A stretch of DNA of 64,000 bases from Rhopalosiphum padi (taxonomy: Eukaryota; Arthropoda; Insecta; Hemiptera; Aphididae). The translations under genes were made by a program, and so were the position numbers. The notes beneath the pieces are model-generated. The model had not been told where the DNA came from and searched no databases. It worked only from the letters and a program-made list of their open reading frames with translations. This document shows, piece by piece, positions 63,936-64,000 of the stretch. Every line of letters starts with the position of its first letter. The stretch's first letter is position 1. Location of the stretch: contig NC_083599.1 in assembly GCF_020882245.1 (NCBI RefSeq), forward strand, positions 73,577,745-73,641,744. The letters run 5' to 3'.

Positions 63936-64000
63936 ATAACCCATGTTCGATCGTTTTCATTTCATCATTTACAAATATCATATTAATATTTACGCTTATA

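Overview
The window looks like nuclear DNA of an aphid (Hemiptera: Aphididae). It is very AT-rich, genes are sparse and interrupted by introns with GT/AG borders, AATAAA signals are present, and a dispersed repeat recurs at least five times whose ends and body resemble a family I associate with aphid genomes. The species assignment is inference. No bacterial, organellar or complete viral genome organisation is seen.

Layout. 1.0-4.7 kb holds the only reasonably complete gene: a four-exon plus-strand gene (1016-3519) with an N-terminal region resembling DUF4485 (as in the N-terminus of centrosomal protein CEP112). A GC-rich Arg/Ser-rich terminal exon follows (4140-4675) and may be an alternative 3' end. 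From 5 to 25 kb the DNA is mostly gene-free and carries relics: a Bel/Pao-type reverse transcriptase fragment (8.6-8.8 kb), a 5'-truncated LINE tail with a 9-bp target-site duplication (23.5-23.75 kb), partial copies of the dispersed repeat, and a few short coding-like frames. At 25.74 kb a 67-nt exon encodes a strong signal peptide and ends in a splice donor. It is probably the first coding exon of a secreted or membrane protein whose remaining exons I could not find. From 25.8 to 63.5 kb the DNA is gene-poor, with three CpG-rich blocks (33.9-36.3, 53.3-53.7, 56.9-57.3 kb), a near-perfect 108-bp inverted repeat (44.4-44.7 kb), several hAT-like non-autonomous elements (one with an exact target duplication at 60.1-60.4 kb), a broken Ty3/Gypsy integrase C-terminus (42.1-42.5 kb), a broken protein relic that may derive from a virus-like element (46.7-47.1 kb) and a possible Env-like fragment (50.7-51.0 kb). 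At the right edge an exon resembling the TM5-TM6 region and following loop of an insect gustatory receptor runs toward the boundary (63.58-63.94 kb).

The genes show no operon-like logic. The main story is a regulatory or long-intron landscape in which mobile elements of at least four classes (LINE, LTR, hAT-type DNA elements, and possibly a virus-like element) have decayed. All family names are from sequence reading without database search, and decayed fragments carry modest confidence.
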